A stretch of 64,000 nt of DNA, from NCBI GenBank assembly GCA_029863305.1, contig JAOTVR010000006.1, positions 1 to 64,000 on the forward strand. The letters run 5' to 3'. Under the pieces are notes generated by a model that was not told where the DNA came from, did no database searches, and was given only the letters and a program-made list of their open reading frames with translations. The stretch is from Gammaproteobacteria bacterium. Lineage in GTDB: Bacteria; Pseudomonadota; Gammaproteobacteria; Steroidobacterales; Woeseiaceae. Positions 37,901-45,976 of the stretch are shown here, piece by piece; positions within the stretch are counted from its first letter, which is position 1; each line of letters starts with the position of its first letter. A program made the translations under genes and the position numbers.

Positions 37901-37921
37901 GTGGCGCAGTGTTTGCGCCAC
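37901..37921. repeat. Inverted repeat IR2 next to the rpmH promoter
   Basis: GTGGCGCA-GTGTT-TGCGCCAC, a perfect 8 bp dyad that ends five bases before the rpmH -35 box. This position suits an activator or repressor site. No T-run follows. Confidence 0.55.
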
Positions 37922-37925
37922 TCTA

Positions 37926-37954
37926 TTGACACTGTCAGGGCATCTGCGTACTCT
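37926..37954 (+). promoter_or_regulatory. rpmH-rnpA promoter
   Basis: TTGACA, a 17 bp spacer, then TACTCT: a perfect -35 with a fair -10 at ideal spacing. Start expected near 37961, leaving a leader of about 55 bases before rpmH. Confidence 0.75.
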
Positions 37955-38014
37955 TGCCGCCCTTCCGGATCGCAGGTCATTGAGAGACCAGCAGAAAAAC
38001 CAGGTAGCAGGCAA

Positions 38015-38149
38015 ATGAAACGTACGTATCAGCCAAGCAAAATCAAGCGCGCACGCACACACGGGTTCCGCGCCCGTATGGCGACGAAAGCCGGGCGGCT
38101 TATTTTGAAGCGGCGCCGCGCGAAAGGCCGCGCCAAGCTCACGCCCTGA
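38015..38149 (+). CDS. rpmH: 50S ribosomal protein L34
   Basis: The 44 aa protein [20 protein letters not shown]... is an almost invariant L34 sequence, strongly basic, part of the large ribosomal subunit. The track shows it as the tail of a longer ORF from 37901; the real start is ATG 38015, preceded by GGTAGCAGG. It directly precedes rnpA with no spacer, the order conserved beside bacterial origins, and has its own TTGACA promoter. Confidence 0.97.
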   Translation: MKRTYQPSKIKRARTHGFRARMATKAGRLILKRRRAKGRAKLTP

Positions 38150-38569
38150 TTGTTGGCCCTGTCGCCAGCGATAACCGCCTTTCCCTTGGCTGGCAGCTCT
38201 TCGTACCGGCTTCAAAAAGAAAATCGTTTGCTCGATGCCGCGGCCTTTACGCGCGTGTTCAAAAAAGCAACGCGCAGCCGGGACAAATGGTTTACGGTGC
38301 TTTACCGGGAGAATGAGAAGGATATCGCCCGGCTGGGTTTGGCCATCTCGAAAAAACACTGTCGGCAAGCAACAGCAAGAAACAGAATCAAGCGCGTTGT
38401 CAGGGAGTCGTTCCGACAACATCAGGAAGAGCTGGCAGGGCTCGACATTGTCGTCATTAACGAGCCGGCCGCCCGATCCGCTGGCAACCAGCAACTGTTC
38501 GACAGCATGCTGGGGCACTGGCGAAAATGTCGCTCGGCCCGGGCTGACAACAGCGCGCAGGAAAAATAA
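38150..38569 (+). CDS. rnpA: Ribonuclease P protein component
   Basis: Basic protein partner of the RNase P ribozyme in tRNA 5' maturation. Core: YRLQKENRLLDAAAFTRVFKKA, then the RNR motif ATARNRIKRVVRESFRQH. Translation must begin at TTG 38150 or TTG 38153, directly after the rpmH TGA; no ATG or GTG is available before the conserved region, so coupling to rpmH translation is likely. Length 139 aa includes a non-conserved tail of about 25 residues. yidD, usually between rnpA and yidC, is absent; yidC begins three bases after the rnpA stop. Confidence 0.93.
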   Translation: MLALSPAITAFPLAGSSSYRLQKENRLLDAAAFTRVFKKATRSRDKWFTVLYRENEKDIARLGLAISKKHCRQATARNRIKRVVRESFRQHQEELAGLDIVVINEPAARSAGNQQLFDSMLGHWRKCRSARADNSAQEK

Positions 38570-38571
38570 GC

Positions 38572-40275
38572 ATGGATAACCAACGACTGCTGGTATGGGC
38601 CCTTTTTGGCATGATGGCCTGGCTAACGTATCAGGCCTGGATGCAGGACTACGGACAGAAGCCCGTTGCCGCGCCTGCGGCAACGGAGGCTCCCGCCACC
38701 GAAGCAGGGACGGACGTTGCCTTGCCCGACCTTGATGCCCCCGCAATCGATGCCCCCGACGTCATGCCGTCTGTCGATGCCATTGGCGACGAGGTGGTCG
38801 GTCAGCCGCAGTCCTCGCCGGCGATTCGTGTCGAAACGGACGTCTTCCGGGTCGACATCAACACGCAGGGTGGCACCCTGCAACATGCCGAGCTACTGCA
38901 TTACCCGGTCGCAAAGGACCGGCCCGACGAGCTTGTCGATCTGCTGAGCACCGACGTCGGCCAGCTCGGCCTGATTCAGACCGGCTTGCGGTCGGTGGGT
39001 GACGGCCCGGAAGCCAACCATCGGGCGGGCTTTTCCAGTTCGAGACAGAGCTACGAACTGAATGGCGCGGATGAGTTGCTGGTGCCGCTCAGCTGGACCG
39101 ACGGCGCCGGGATAACAGTCGAAAAACGCTATCGCTTCAAACGCGGCAGCTACAAGATTGTCATCGAACAGGAGGTGACGAATCGCAGCGACCAGGCTTG
39201 GCGTGGCGCGGAATACGCGCAATTGCAGAGGCGCTTGTTCGAGCAGCAGCGGTCCATGTTTGACGTCGATTCGTATTCCTTTGACGGGCCAATCGTTTAC
39301 GACGGCGACAAGTCGGCGAAGCTCAACCGGGACGATCTCGAGGACGACGGTCCGTATGCCTTCGCGGCAGATCAGGGATGGTTCGGCGCGATACAGCATC
39401 ACTTCGTCAGCGCCGTGATACCTGAGCCAGGCACGAGCCAGCGTTATAACGTATCCATACGCGGCGATGTGATGACGGCCAGCGGCATTGGTTCGGCTGC
39501 TACCGTCCAGTCCGGCGAGGCGAATACATTTACCACCACCGTCTTTGTGGGACCGAAACTGCAAAGCCAGCTCGAGGACATCGATCCCAGCCTGAAGCTG
39601 ACCGTTGACTATGGGTGGTTGACGATACTCTCACAGCCGCTTTTCTGGCTGCTGAGCAAGGCATTCGGCATCTTCGGCAACTGGGGTGTCGCAATAATAT
39701 CGGTGACTGTGCTGATCAAGCTGCTGTTCTACAAGCTGACCGAATCGAGCGGCCGATCGATGGCGAAAATGCGCAACCTGCAACCGCGGCTCAAAGCCTT
39801 GCAAGAACGCTATAAAGACGATCGCCAGCAGCTTAGCCAGGCCATGATGGAGTTGTACAAGAGGGAAAAGGTCAATCCGGCCGCCGGCTGCCTGCCGATC
39901 CTGATCCAAATGCCGTTTTTTCTGGCGTTCTACTGGGTGTTGCTCGAAAGCGTCGAGATGCGCCAGGCACCATTTGCACTTTGGATAAGTGACCTGTCCT
40001 CGCGAGACCCGTTCTTCATCTTGCCCCTGATCATGGGCGCGGCGATGTTCTTCCAGCAGAAGCTCAACCCGCAGGTCGGCGATCCGGTGCAGGTCAAGGT
40101 GATGCAGATCATGCCGATTATCTTCACGGTGTTCTTTGCGTTTTTCCCGTCTGGCCTCGTGCTTTACTGGGTGACGAACACGCTATTGTCGATCGCTCAG
40201 CAATGGAAGATCAACAAGGTTGTGGAGGCCGAGGCGAAACAAAAGAAGGGCGGCAAGAAATCAAAGTCGGACTAA
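38572..40275 (+). CDS. yidC: Membrane protein insertase YidC
   Basis: Inserts and folds inner-membrane proteins with or without SecYEG. 567 aa: N-terminal anchor (RLLVWALFGMMAWLTYQAW), Pro/Ala/Asp linker (about 30-75), the large periplasmic beta-sandwich P1 domain of gram-negative YidC, then the conserved five-helix core with KLTESSGRSMAKMRNLQPRL, the hairpin NPAAGCLPILIQMPFFLAFYW and the final LVLYWVTNTLLSIAQQWKIN. A lysine-rich tail (QKKGGKKSKSD) suits ribosome contact. Follows rnpA with a two-base gap. Confidence 0.97.
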   Translation: MDNQRLLVWALFGMMAWLTYQAWMQDYGQKPVAAPAATEAPATEAGTDVALPDLDAPAIDAPDVMPSVDAIGDEVVGQPQSSPAIRVETDVFRVDINTQGGTLQHAELLHYPVAKDRPDELVDLLSTDVGQLGLIQTGLRSVGDGPEANHRAGFSSSRQSYELNGADELLVPLSWTDGAGITVEKRYRFKRGSYKIVIEQEVTNRSDQAWRGAEYAQLQRRLFEQQRSMFDVDSYSFDGPIVYDGDKSAKLNRDDLEDDGPYAFAADQGWFGAIQHHFVSAVIPEPGTSQRYNVSIRGDVMTASGIGSAATVQSGEANTFTTTVFVGPKLQSQLEDIDPSLKLTVDYGWLTILSQPLFWLLSKAFGIFGNWGVAIISVTVLIKLLFYKLTESSGRSMAKMRNLQPRLKALQERYKDDRQQLSQAMMELYKREKVNPAAGCLPILIQMPFFLAFYWVLLESVEMRQAPFALWISDLSSRDPFFILPLIMGAAMFFQQKLNPQVGDPVQVKVMQIMPIIFTVFFAFFPSGLVLYWVTNTLLSIAQQWKINKVVEAEAKQKKGGKKSKSD

Positions 40276-40290
40276 GCGAGGCCACCGCCA

Positions 40291-41502
40291 TCAGGACAGT
40301 GTTGTACGCACCTTGATTTCACCGTGCAGCGTCTTGTGGACGGGACAGCGATCCGCAATTTCGAGCAGCCGCGCAATCTCTTTTTCAGTAAGTTCGCCAT
40401 CGAATGAAAGCTCGCGGCGGAACTCGTCGATTTTTCCGGTGGTGCTTTCACAGTCAGAACAATCTTCGGCGTGAACCTTGTCGTGGGATACACGCACGGT
40501 CGTTGACCGAAGCCGGAGCTTTTTCAGGCTCGCGTACATTTTCAAGGTCATGCTTGTGCAGGTTGCCAGGGCCGCCGCCAGCAGATCGTACGGAGACGGG
40601 CCCAGATCACCACCGCCAACCGACGCCGGCTCATCGGCGACAAGATGATGCCTGCCGACACGGAAGTCGGTTCGAAAGCTGTCCGTAAGGGTGCGCGCGA
40701 CGACCTCGCCACCGTTCACCGCAAGCTCCACCGCATTGTCCGGCTCGGGCAAATACCGCGAAGCCCACGCCGCAAGGACGCGGCCGACGTACAGCGAATC
40801 CTCGCTGCGGGACAACAGGTGGTCGGCCTTGTCGAGGCTTACAAAGCTCTTCGGGTGCTTGGCGGCTGCGAACAGCGTTCCGGCGTTGTCCACTTCGACG
40901 ATGTCGTCGAGTGGCGCGTGCATGATCAACAGGGCCTTGCGAAGAGCCCCGATGGTCTTCGGCAAATCGTGCGCGCCCAGGTCGTCGAGGAACTGCTGCC
41001 CGAGTGTAAATGGCCGGCCGCCGAGCGACACGGTCGCGAAGCCACTTCTTTCAAGCTCGTCCCGTGCGCCGGCAAACAGCCGCGCCACATGCGTCGGTTC
41101 CGCGGGTGAGCCGATCGTCGCCACGGCAACCGCCGCAGGAATGCTTGCCGCCGCCTGCAGCACGGCGGTGCCGCCGAGCGAGTGGCCAAGCAGAATCGCA
41201 GGCGCCGCGTAATGCGTGTCCAGAAATGCCACGGCGGCAAGCAGATCACTGATATTGCTCGAAAACGTGGTGTCCGCGAATTCGCCCTCACTTTGTCCGA
41301 GCCCGGTGAAGTCGAAACGCAGCACCGCGATGCCAGCGCCGTTCAACGCGCGACTGATATTAGTTGCAGCCTTGAGGTTCTTGGAGCAGGTGAAACAGTG
41401 AGCAAACAAGGCATAGGCTTGCACCGTGGTCGCCGGGAGATCGAGAATGCCCGACAACGTCTGCCCGTCAACATTTTCGAACTCGACCTTGAGATTCTGC
41501 AT
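40291..41502 (-). CDS. Bifunctional alpha/beta hydrolase-OsmC family protein
   Basis: A 403 aa fusion. Residues about 1-255 form an alpha/beta hydrolase with nucleophile elbow LLGHSLGGTAV; residues about 270-403 form an OsmC/Ohr-type domain with two reactive cysteines, in LATCTSMTLKMYA and ADRCPVHKTLHG. OsmC proteins reduce organic hydroperoxides through such a Cys pair. The fused architecture is a recurrent bacterial family, perhaps hydrolysing an ester and detoxifying a linked peroxide. It is placed head-to-head with mnmE (29 bp gap) and tail-to-tail with yidC, interrupting the usual yidC-mnmE adjacency. Confidence 0.9.
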   Translation of the reverse strand: MQNLKVEFENVDGQTLSGILDLPATTVQAYALFAHCFTCSKNLKAATNISRALNGAGIAVLRFDFTGLGQSEGEFADTTFSSNISDLLAAVAFLDTHYAAPAILLGHSLGGTAVLQAAASIPAAVAVATIGSPAEPTHVARLFAGARDELERSGFATVSLGGRPFTLGQQFLDDLGAHDLPKTIGALRKALLIMHAPLDDIVEVDNAGTLFAAAKHPKSFVSLDKADHLLSRSEDSLYVGRVLAAWASRYLPEPDNAVELAVNGGEVVARTLTDSFRTDFRVGRHHLVADEPASVGGGDLGPSPYDLLAAALATCTSMTLKMYASLKKLRLRSTTVRVSHDKVHAEDCSDCESTTGKIDEFRRELSFDGELTEKEIARLLEIADRCPVHKTLHGEIKVRTTLS

Positions 41503-41531
41503 AACATGTATTCCTGTGGTCTTATTGGCAC

Positions 41532-42872
41532 ATGAAAGACACGACTGACACGATCGTTGCGCCGGCTACGCCGCCCGGTATAGGAGGGGTCGGCGTCGTT
41601 CGCATATCGGGTGACGCTGCCGAGGCGATTGCACGACGGATGCTCGGCAGTTTACCTGAACCGCGAACGGCGACGTATCGAACGTTTCGCGGCGCCGGCG
41701 GCGAACAGCTTGATGCCGGCCTTGCGTTGTACTTTCCGGCGCCAGCCTCCTTCACCGGAGACTCGGTGCTCGAGCTGCATGGACACGGCGGGCCGGTCGT
41801 TATGTCGTTGCTCGTCGATGCGGCCGTCGCGCTCGGCGCCAGACTGGCCGAGCCCGGCGAATTTACGAAGCGCGCTTTCCTGAATGACAAACTCGACCTG
41901 GCGCAGGCAGAAGCTGTTGCGGACCTGATCGGCAGCGGCACGGCACAAGCGGCACGCGCCGCGCTGCGATCATTATCGGGCGCCTTCTCCAGGTCGGTCG
42001 ATGCGCTTGCCGAGCAACTCGTACGCTTGCGCATGCATGTCGAGGCAGCGATCGACTTTCCGGAAGAGGAGATCGACTTTCTCTCGGATGACGCGCTGCA
42101 TGAACGACTCAGGCAATGTGCGGACGCGTTTGATGAGTTAACGAAGCAGGCGAGGATCGGGCGCGTACTACGCGATGGTTTCCGCGTCGTCATCGTCGGC
42201 AAACCAAATGCGGGCAAGTCGAGTTTGCTGAATCTGCTCAGCGGTGAAGAAACAGCGATTGTCACCGAGGTGGCCGGCACGACACGAGACGTCCTGCGAG
42301 AGCAGATCAACATCGACGGTCTGGCCGTCGAGCTCGTCGATACCGCAGGGCTGCGAGACAACCCCGATCGCATCGAAGCGGAAGGCATACGACGCGCACG
42401 TGAGGCGCTGACAACAGCAGATGCCGTGCTCTGGATCCAGGACGCAACACAGCCGCGAGAAACCGACATCGGTGAGCCGGTTCCCGCAGGCGCGCAGATC
42501 ACCGTGGTGCGCAACAAGATCGATCTGACCGACGAAAGAGCGGGCGTTGCCGCTGCCGACGAGGCCTGCATCAAGCTGTCGGCCAAGAGCGGGGCAGGAA
42601 TCAGCGCCCTGCAGGAACGGCTTCGCCAGCTGGCCGGCTACAAGAACCTTGGCGAGGGCGCCTTTACGGCGCGCAAGCGCCATATCGACGCCCTGAATCG
42701 CGCGGCCGGGCATTTCAGCGCGGGGCAGAAAGCCCTTGCCGAAAGCCGCGCCGGGGAACTGCTGGCCGAAGAACTGCGCCTGGCGCAGGAGGCGCTCGGC
42801 GAAATAACGGGCGCGGTGTCATCAGACGACCTGCTTGGCCGGATCTTCGCGGATTTTTGTATCGGCAAGTAG
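41532..42872 (+). CDS. mnmE: tRNA modification GTPase MnmE
   Basis: With MnmG it installs the carboxymethylaminomethyl group on U34 of certain tRNAs. 446 aa: N-terminal folate-binding domain (TIVAPATPPGIGGVGVVRISG), helical domain, and an inserted G domain with G1 GKPNAGKSS, G2/G3 region VAGTTRDVLREQ and DTAGLRDN, and G4 NKID. It ends with the catalytic CIGK. The partner mnmG is 6.6 kb downstream beyond a reversed gene cluster. Its promoter must lie in the 29 bp gap or within the divergent hydrolase gene. Confidence 0.97.
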   Translation: MKDTTDTIVAPATPPGIGGVGVVRISGDAAEAIARRMLGSLPEPRTATYRTFRGAGGEQLDAGLALYFPAPASFTGDSVLELHGHGGPVVMSLLVDAAVALGARLAEPGEFTKRAFLNDKLDLAQAEAVADLIGSGTAQAARAALRSLSGAFSRSVDALAEQLVRLRMHVEAAIDFPEEEIDFLSDDALHERLRQCADAFDELTKQARIGRVLRDGFRVVIVGKPNAGKSSLLNLLSGEETAIVTEVAGTTRDVLREQINIDGLAVELVDTAGLRDNPDRIEAEGIRRAREALTTADAVLWIQDATQPRETDIGEPVPAGAQITVVRNKIDLTDERAGVAAADEACIKLSAKSGAGISALQERLRQLAGYKNLGEGAFTARKRHIDALNRAAGHFSAGQKALAESRAGELLAEELRLAQEALGEITGAVSSDDLLGRIFADFCIGK

Positions 42873-42902
42873 GCCCGTCGAGAGTGTGGCGAGCCGCGCG
42901 CT

Positions 42903-44309
42903 CTAAGGAGCCTCCGGCCGAAAGCGGGGCTCGGTGATCGCCATCTCGGTGACGGGGCCGTAGCGGGCGACGTCCTCGCGGATCAGCTCGGCATCCCCCA
43001 GGATCACGAAGACGAGGTCATCCGGCGAGGGATAAACCGCGTTGATGACGGAGCGAATGGTTTCGCTGTCCGCCATCGCCACCGCATTTCCGTAGTCATT
43101 GATGAACGACTCGTCGAGTCCGAGCGCGTCGAGTTCGGCAAACTGGCCCGCGAGCTGTGAAGCCGTTTCGAGTTCGGGCGGGAACTGCCCGAGAATGTAG
43201 TTCTTGCCGGAGGCAATCGTCTCTTCGTCGAAGCCTTGTTCGCGCATTCGCATAAGCAGCGCCAGCGCCAGATCGATCGCAGCGACGGTCGATTCTGTTT
43301 TTGTGTAGGAAACCATTGCGACATAGCCAGGCATCGAGGGGCGCAGCAACACCGAGCGCGCACCATAAGTCAGCCCCGCCCTGGTGCGCAGCTCGTCCAT
43401 CAGTAACGAGGTAATGCGGCCGCCAAACAGGGTGTTTGCGATATCGAGTTCAGCGCGCTGCGCATAGGCGATGTCGACTCCGACATTGCCTATCCAGAAA
43501 TACGTCTGCGTTGCACCGGGCTTGTCCACGAGCAGGACGCGCCGGCCTTCGATCGGAAGCGGCGGCTCAATCTCCGGCAAAGGCGCGGCGGCCGGCTCCC
43601 AGTCGGCAAACGCAGCCGTCAGCTTTTCGGTCATCGAGGCCGTATCGAAATCCCCGGCGACAGCGATGATCAGCCGATCCGAGCCGACGTGATCGGCAAA
43701 ATACCCGCGCAGATCGCGATGCGTGATTTTCGCCAACGACGCTTCGTCACCGTCAATGGCCGTACCGTACGGGTGCTCATCGAACAGGAATGCCGTGCCG
43801 TAAAGCGGGTTCAAGCGCCGGAGGTCGCCGTCCTTCGCGGCCCGAATCAGGTTGATCTGTCGATCGCGGAGTTTGTCCATTTCGGCCGCATCGAGGGTCG
43901 GCGACCGCAACATGTCGGCGAGCAACTCGATCATCAGGTCCGCGTCACGCGCCAGGAACTCGGCGGAGATCGTTATGGACTCGAGGTCGGCACGCGCTGA
44001 CAGGGAACCACCAACGGCATCTATGCTTTCGGCGAATTCGGCGGCGCTGCGATCGCCGGCGCCCTTTTCGAGCAAGCCCGCGAGCAGGCTCGCCAGACCG
44101 GCGCGGTCGTCCGGGTCGGTGACGGCGCCACCGCGAATGATGGCCTTGAGGCCAATAAGCGGAACGTCGTGTTTTTCGTGCACGATCAAAATGACGCCGT
44201 TGTCGAGCTGTACGCGGTGCGCGTCCGGCAGGGTCACGCCTTGTGCGGACACTGCACCAGTGTACAGGATGGCCCACAGCAGAAAGACCAGCGGTCGCAA
44301 GCGGATCAC
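42903..44309 (-). CDS. M16-family peptidase-like protein lacking the zinc motif
   Basis: Exported pitrilysin-fold protein, 468 aa, with signal peptide MIRLRPLVFLLWAILYTGAVSA. It is clearly M16 (DNGVILIVHEKHDVPLIGLKAI, GRITSLLMDELRTRAGLTYG), but where the catalytic HxxEH should be the sequence reads LASLLAGLLEKGAG, so it cannot bind zinc that way. In M16B systems such as mitochondrial processing peptidase and PqqF-like pairs, an inactive subunit teams with an active one; the gene directly upstream encodes an active M16 and overlaps it by 4 bp. The pair presumably forms a heterodimeric, envelope-located protease. Confidence 0.87.
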   Translation of the reverse strand: MIRLRPLVFLLWAILYTGAVSAQGVTLPDAHRVQLDNGVILIVHEKHDVPLIGLKAIIRGGAVTDPDDRAGLASLLAGLLEKGAGDRSAAEFAESIDAVGGSLSARADLESITISAEFLARDADLMIELLADMLRSPTLDAAEMDKLRDRQINLIRAAKDGDLRRLNPLYGTAFLFDEHPYGTAIDGDEASLAKITHRDLRGYFADHVGSDRLIIAVAGDFDTASMTEKLTAAFADWEPAAAPLPEIEPPLPIEGRRVLLVDKPGATQTYFWIGNVGVDIAYAQRAELDIANTLFGGRITSLLMDELRTRAGLTYGARSVLLRPSMPGYVAMVSYTKTESTVAAIDLALALLMRMREQGFDEETIASGKNYILGQFPPELETASQLAGQFAELDALGLDESFINDYGNAVAMADSETIRSVINAVYPSPDDLVFVILGDAELIREDVARYGPVTEMAITEPRFRPEAP

Positions 44310-45967
44310 TGTGTGCTCTCCTCGGGGGGCGCGCGCAGGACGCCAACCGTCATGTTATTTGCATGGAATACCCTGGCAGCGACGTCGCGCAGCTGTTCGG
44401 CCGTGACAGCCTCCAGGTTTGCGGGCAGGTCAAACAGCATCTCGTAGTTACCGTAGAAAACCTCAAAGCGACCGAGCGCGGCCGCTTTGCCGTCGATCGT
44501 CGCAAGCTCACGCCAGAATTGCGCGAGGATAATGTTCCGCGCTTTCGCCAGCTCGGCCTCCGTGACGCCCTCGGTGCCGACGCGCAGCAGCTCCTCGAGC
44601 ACGCGCGCTTCCGCCACGACCGGGTCGGCGCCCGGCGGAAGCGTCAGGTAAAAATACGCCAGCCCCGGATCGAATCCCTCCGACTGGTAAGCACCGATGG
44701 ACAGCGCCAGGCCCTCGTCCTCAACCAGCAGGCGATGCAGGCGCGACGATTCTCCTTCAGTGAGAATGTTGAGCAACAGGCTCATCGGCAGTGTTTCCGG
44801 GTCAGTCGCGCTGGCCGCATGAAAAGCCATGTGCAACAACGGCGTCTGTGCTGCCGCTTCGACGAGAACGCGACGCACGCCGAGTTGCTCGGGCTCGATC
44901 GTGCGTACCGGCGGCGGCGGCTCCTGTGCCGGCGTCGAGGCGAAAAACTTGTCGGCAAGCTTGAAGATTTCCTTTGACGTGACGTCTCCGCTAACGATCA
45001 CGGTGCGATTATTCGGCGCGTAGTAGGTGCGGTAATAATTGATCAGGTCGTTCTCGGTCCATGCTTCGATATCGGATGGCCAGCCGATCACCGGGAACTG
45101 ATACGGGTGTGCGACAAAAGCGGTTGCCTGCACCTGTTCGGCGAGCTTCCAGAAGTTGTTGTTGTCGATACTCGAGCGACGCTCCGAATACACAACCTCG
45201 CGCTCGCTGTTGACCACCTCGGCCACGGTTGTGAGGTTCTGCAGGCGATCACCCTCGAGGTCGAAAATAGTCTCGAGCGCGGAGCGCGGGAACCAGTCCT
45301 GATAAACGGTGACATCCTCCGAGGTGTAGGCGTTGTTTGCGCCGCCCGCGGCCTCCATTGTGCGGTCAAATTCGCCGGGTTCGCGGTTCGACGTGCCAAG
45401 AAACATCATATGCTCGAAGAAATGGGACAGCCCGGTAATACCCGGGTATTCATTGCGGCCGCCGGCACGGACAAAGTTATACAACACCACGTTCGGAATA
45501 TCGTGATCCGGCCAGACGATGACCTTGAGGCCGTTATCGAGCGTCAGCGAGCGTATTTCAGGCGGTGACTTCTCGGACACGGGCGCAGCGCCTTCCGGAA
45601 CACCCGGTACCAGAAACTCGAAGGTCGGCAGTAAGCGCTGGCCAAAAACCGCGAGAACGCCGAGCACGAGAAACACGGCAACGGCCGCATTGAGCTTCTG
45701 CCCGGTTTTGTAGACGATGGACTGTGTCTGATCGACATCGGCGGCTTTCTTGAGCCCGGCCGGCGTTATTTCATAGGTCCAGGCAAATAACAACGCGACC
45801 GGAAAACCGACCGCCAGAATGAAATAGACGAAGGTGTTGGTCCAGGCCGGTACAGTCACGGCCGGCTGAATAGCGTCGACGAACCAAATGATCAGCCAGC
45901 CTGCTACGGCGTATAGCAGTGCGACCTTGAAAACGTTTCGACGGCGAAGTTCTGCGAACAGGGCCAT
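44306..45967 (-). CDS. M16 zinc peptidase fused to an N-terminal membrane module
   Basis: A 553 aa protein. The first 75 residues (FAELRRRNVFKVALLYAVAG, then two helices and FAWTYEITPAGLKKA) match the membrane module that in gammaproteobacteria usually heads TPR or adenylate-cyclase-like proteins; a third helix follows near residue 95-115. The rest is an active M16 domain: GLSHFFEHMMFLGT carries HxxEH near residue 185, with the distal glutamate in NSEREVVYSERR. Such a module on a pitrilysin is unusual. It is encoded between the ABC-2 permease (9 bp gap) and the inactive M16 partner (4 bp overlap). Confidence 0.88.
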   Translation of the reverse strand: MALFAELRRRNVFKVALLYAVAGWLIIWFVDAIQPAVTVPAWTNTFVYFILAVGFPVALLFAWTYEITPAGLKKAADVDQTQSIVYKTGQKLNAAVAVFLVLGVLAVFGQRLLPTFEFLVPGVPEGAAPVSEKSPPEIRSLTLDNGLKVIVWPDHDIPNVVLYNFVRAGGRNEYPGITGLSHFFEHMMFLGTSNREPGEFDRTMEAAGGANNAYTSEDVTVYQDWFPRSALETIFDLEGDRLQNLTTVAEVVNSEREVVYSERRSSIDNNNFWKLAEQVQATAFVAHPYQFPVIGWPSDIEAWTENDLINYYRTYYAPNNRTVIVSGDVTSKEIFKLADKFFASTPAQEPPPPVRTIEPEQLGVRRVLVEAAAQTPLLHMAFHAASATDPETLPMSLLLNILTEGESSRLHRLLVEDEGLALSIGAYQSEGFDPGLAYFYLTLPPGADPVVAEARVLEELLRVGTEGVTEAELAKARNIILAQFWRELATIDGKAAALGRFEVFYGNYEMLFDLPANLEAVTAEQLRDVAARVFHANNMTVGVLRAPPEESTQ

Positions 45968-45976
45968 ATTTGCATC

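Noticed and set aside
41522-42586. 354 aa minus-strand ORF opposite mnmE
   Set aside because: Shadow of mnmE, with Ser/Arg-rich composition and no motifs.
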